Assembly (NCBI GenBank): GCA_018715445.1 | Contig: DVLP01000424.1 | Coordinates: forward strand, 1-5,870 | From: Candidatus Avipropionibacterium avicola | GTDB taxonomy: Bacteria > Actinomycetota > Actinomycetes > Propionibacteriales > Propionibacteriaceae | Length of the DNA stretch: 5,870 nt | Direction of reading: 5' to 3' | Shown here: positions 5,753 through 5,870 of the stretch, piece by piece | Numbering within the stretch: position 1 is the first letter of the stretch | Layout: every line of letters begins with the position of its first letter | The notes under the pieces: model-generated | The model's database searches: none | Told to the model about the DNA's origin: nothing | Seen by the model: the letters and a program-made list of their open reading frames with translations, nothing else | Translations under genes and position numbers: made by a program

Positions 5753-5870
5753 TCACCACAGCGGCAACAACGTGCTCAGGTCCGCCCGGGTGCCCGATGC
5801 GCTGACCGTGCCGCCGGCGACGGCCTCGCTCCAACCGATCCGTCCGGTCGCCAGCCGCCAGAAGGTGGGC
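5753..5870 (-). CDS. C-terminal end of an SCP/maleylpyruvate-isomerase-like protein (38 residues visible)
   Basis: Reading leftward from 5869, the frame gives 38 residues ending in ASGTRADLSTLLPLW before the TGA at 5755-5753. The pattern F-x-R-L-A-x-GR (FWRLATGR), then W-x-E-A-V, then a G-x-V-x-ASG-x-RADLS-x-LLPLW tail is what I know from the C-terminal sterol-carrier-like domain of actinobacterial small proteins annotated as sterol carrier family or mycothiol-dependent maleylpyruvate isomerase family. This identification rests on a short tail and memory of the family. The catalytic or ligand-binding part is outside the window. It converges on glnA with a 21-bp gap containing a hairpin. Confidence 0.6.
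   Translation of the reverse strand, partial: PTFWRLATGRIGWSEAVAGGTVSASGTRADLSTLLPLW

Overview
The window is very GC-rich, gene-dense and uses GTG starts often. A DUF2510 protein, a GlnA2-type glutamine synthetase, an actinobacterial methionine aminopeptidase and a Rv1287-like Rrf2 regulator all point to an actinobacterium. Propionibacteriales (Propionibacteriaceae or Nocardioidaceae) is my best guess from general resemblance; the genus cannot be read from this sequence. It looks like chromosomal housekeeping sequence. I see no IS element, phage gene, CRISPR array, tRNA or rRNA.

Layout, left to right: (1) the 3' part of a ROK-family gene on + (1-639), running off the left edge. (2) A leftward pair: a TauE/SafE (TSUP) permease gene (2450-1479), then map, methionine aminopeptidase type I (1474-620). 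They are 4 nt apart, and the end of map overlaps the end of the ROK gene tail to tail. (3) A 115-bp, locally AT-rich divergent control region (2451-2565). (4) An Rrf2-family regulator gene on + (2566-3030), followed by a 65-residue conserved-looking small protein (3097-3294). (5) A leftward DUF2510 single-pass membrane protein (4224-3301). (6) A 169-bp divergent spacer carrying a perfect palindrome. (7) glnA on + (4394-5731). (8) The 3' end of a convergent gene on - (5870-5753) whose tail resembles actinobacterial SCP/maleylpyruvate-isomerase-like proteins.

Two regulatory circuits can be proposed. In the first, the Rrf2 regulator resembles the M. tuberculosis protein encoded beside the sulfate-assimilation genes. 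It is divergent from a permease of a family that moves sulfate, sulfite and organosulfonates. An imperfect 25-bp dyad sits exactly over the proposed -10 element of the permease promoter. This suggests a small sulfur-responsive module, with map riding along downstream. In the second, three half-sites in 11-bp register (ATCAC, GTAAC, GTTAC) lie just upstream of glnA and match the pattern recognised by the actinobacterial nitrogen regulator GlnR. The glutamine synthetase lacks the adenylylation tyrosine motif, so transcriptional control of this kind would make sense.

No wholly new system is evident. The most notable items are these two candidate operators, an exact 18-bp tandem duplication across the rrf2 stop codon, a ROK protein without its zinc-binding loop, and the small acidic protein.
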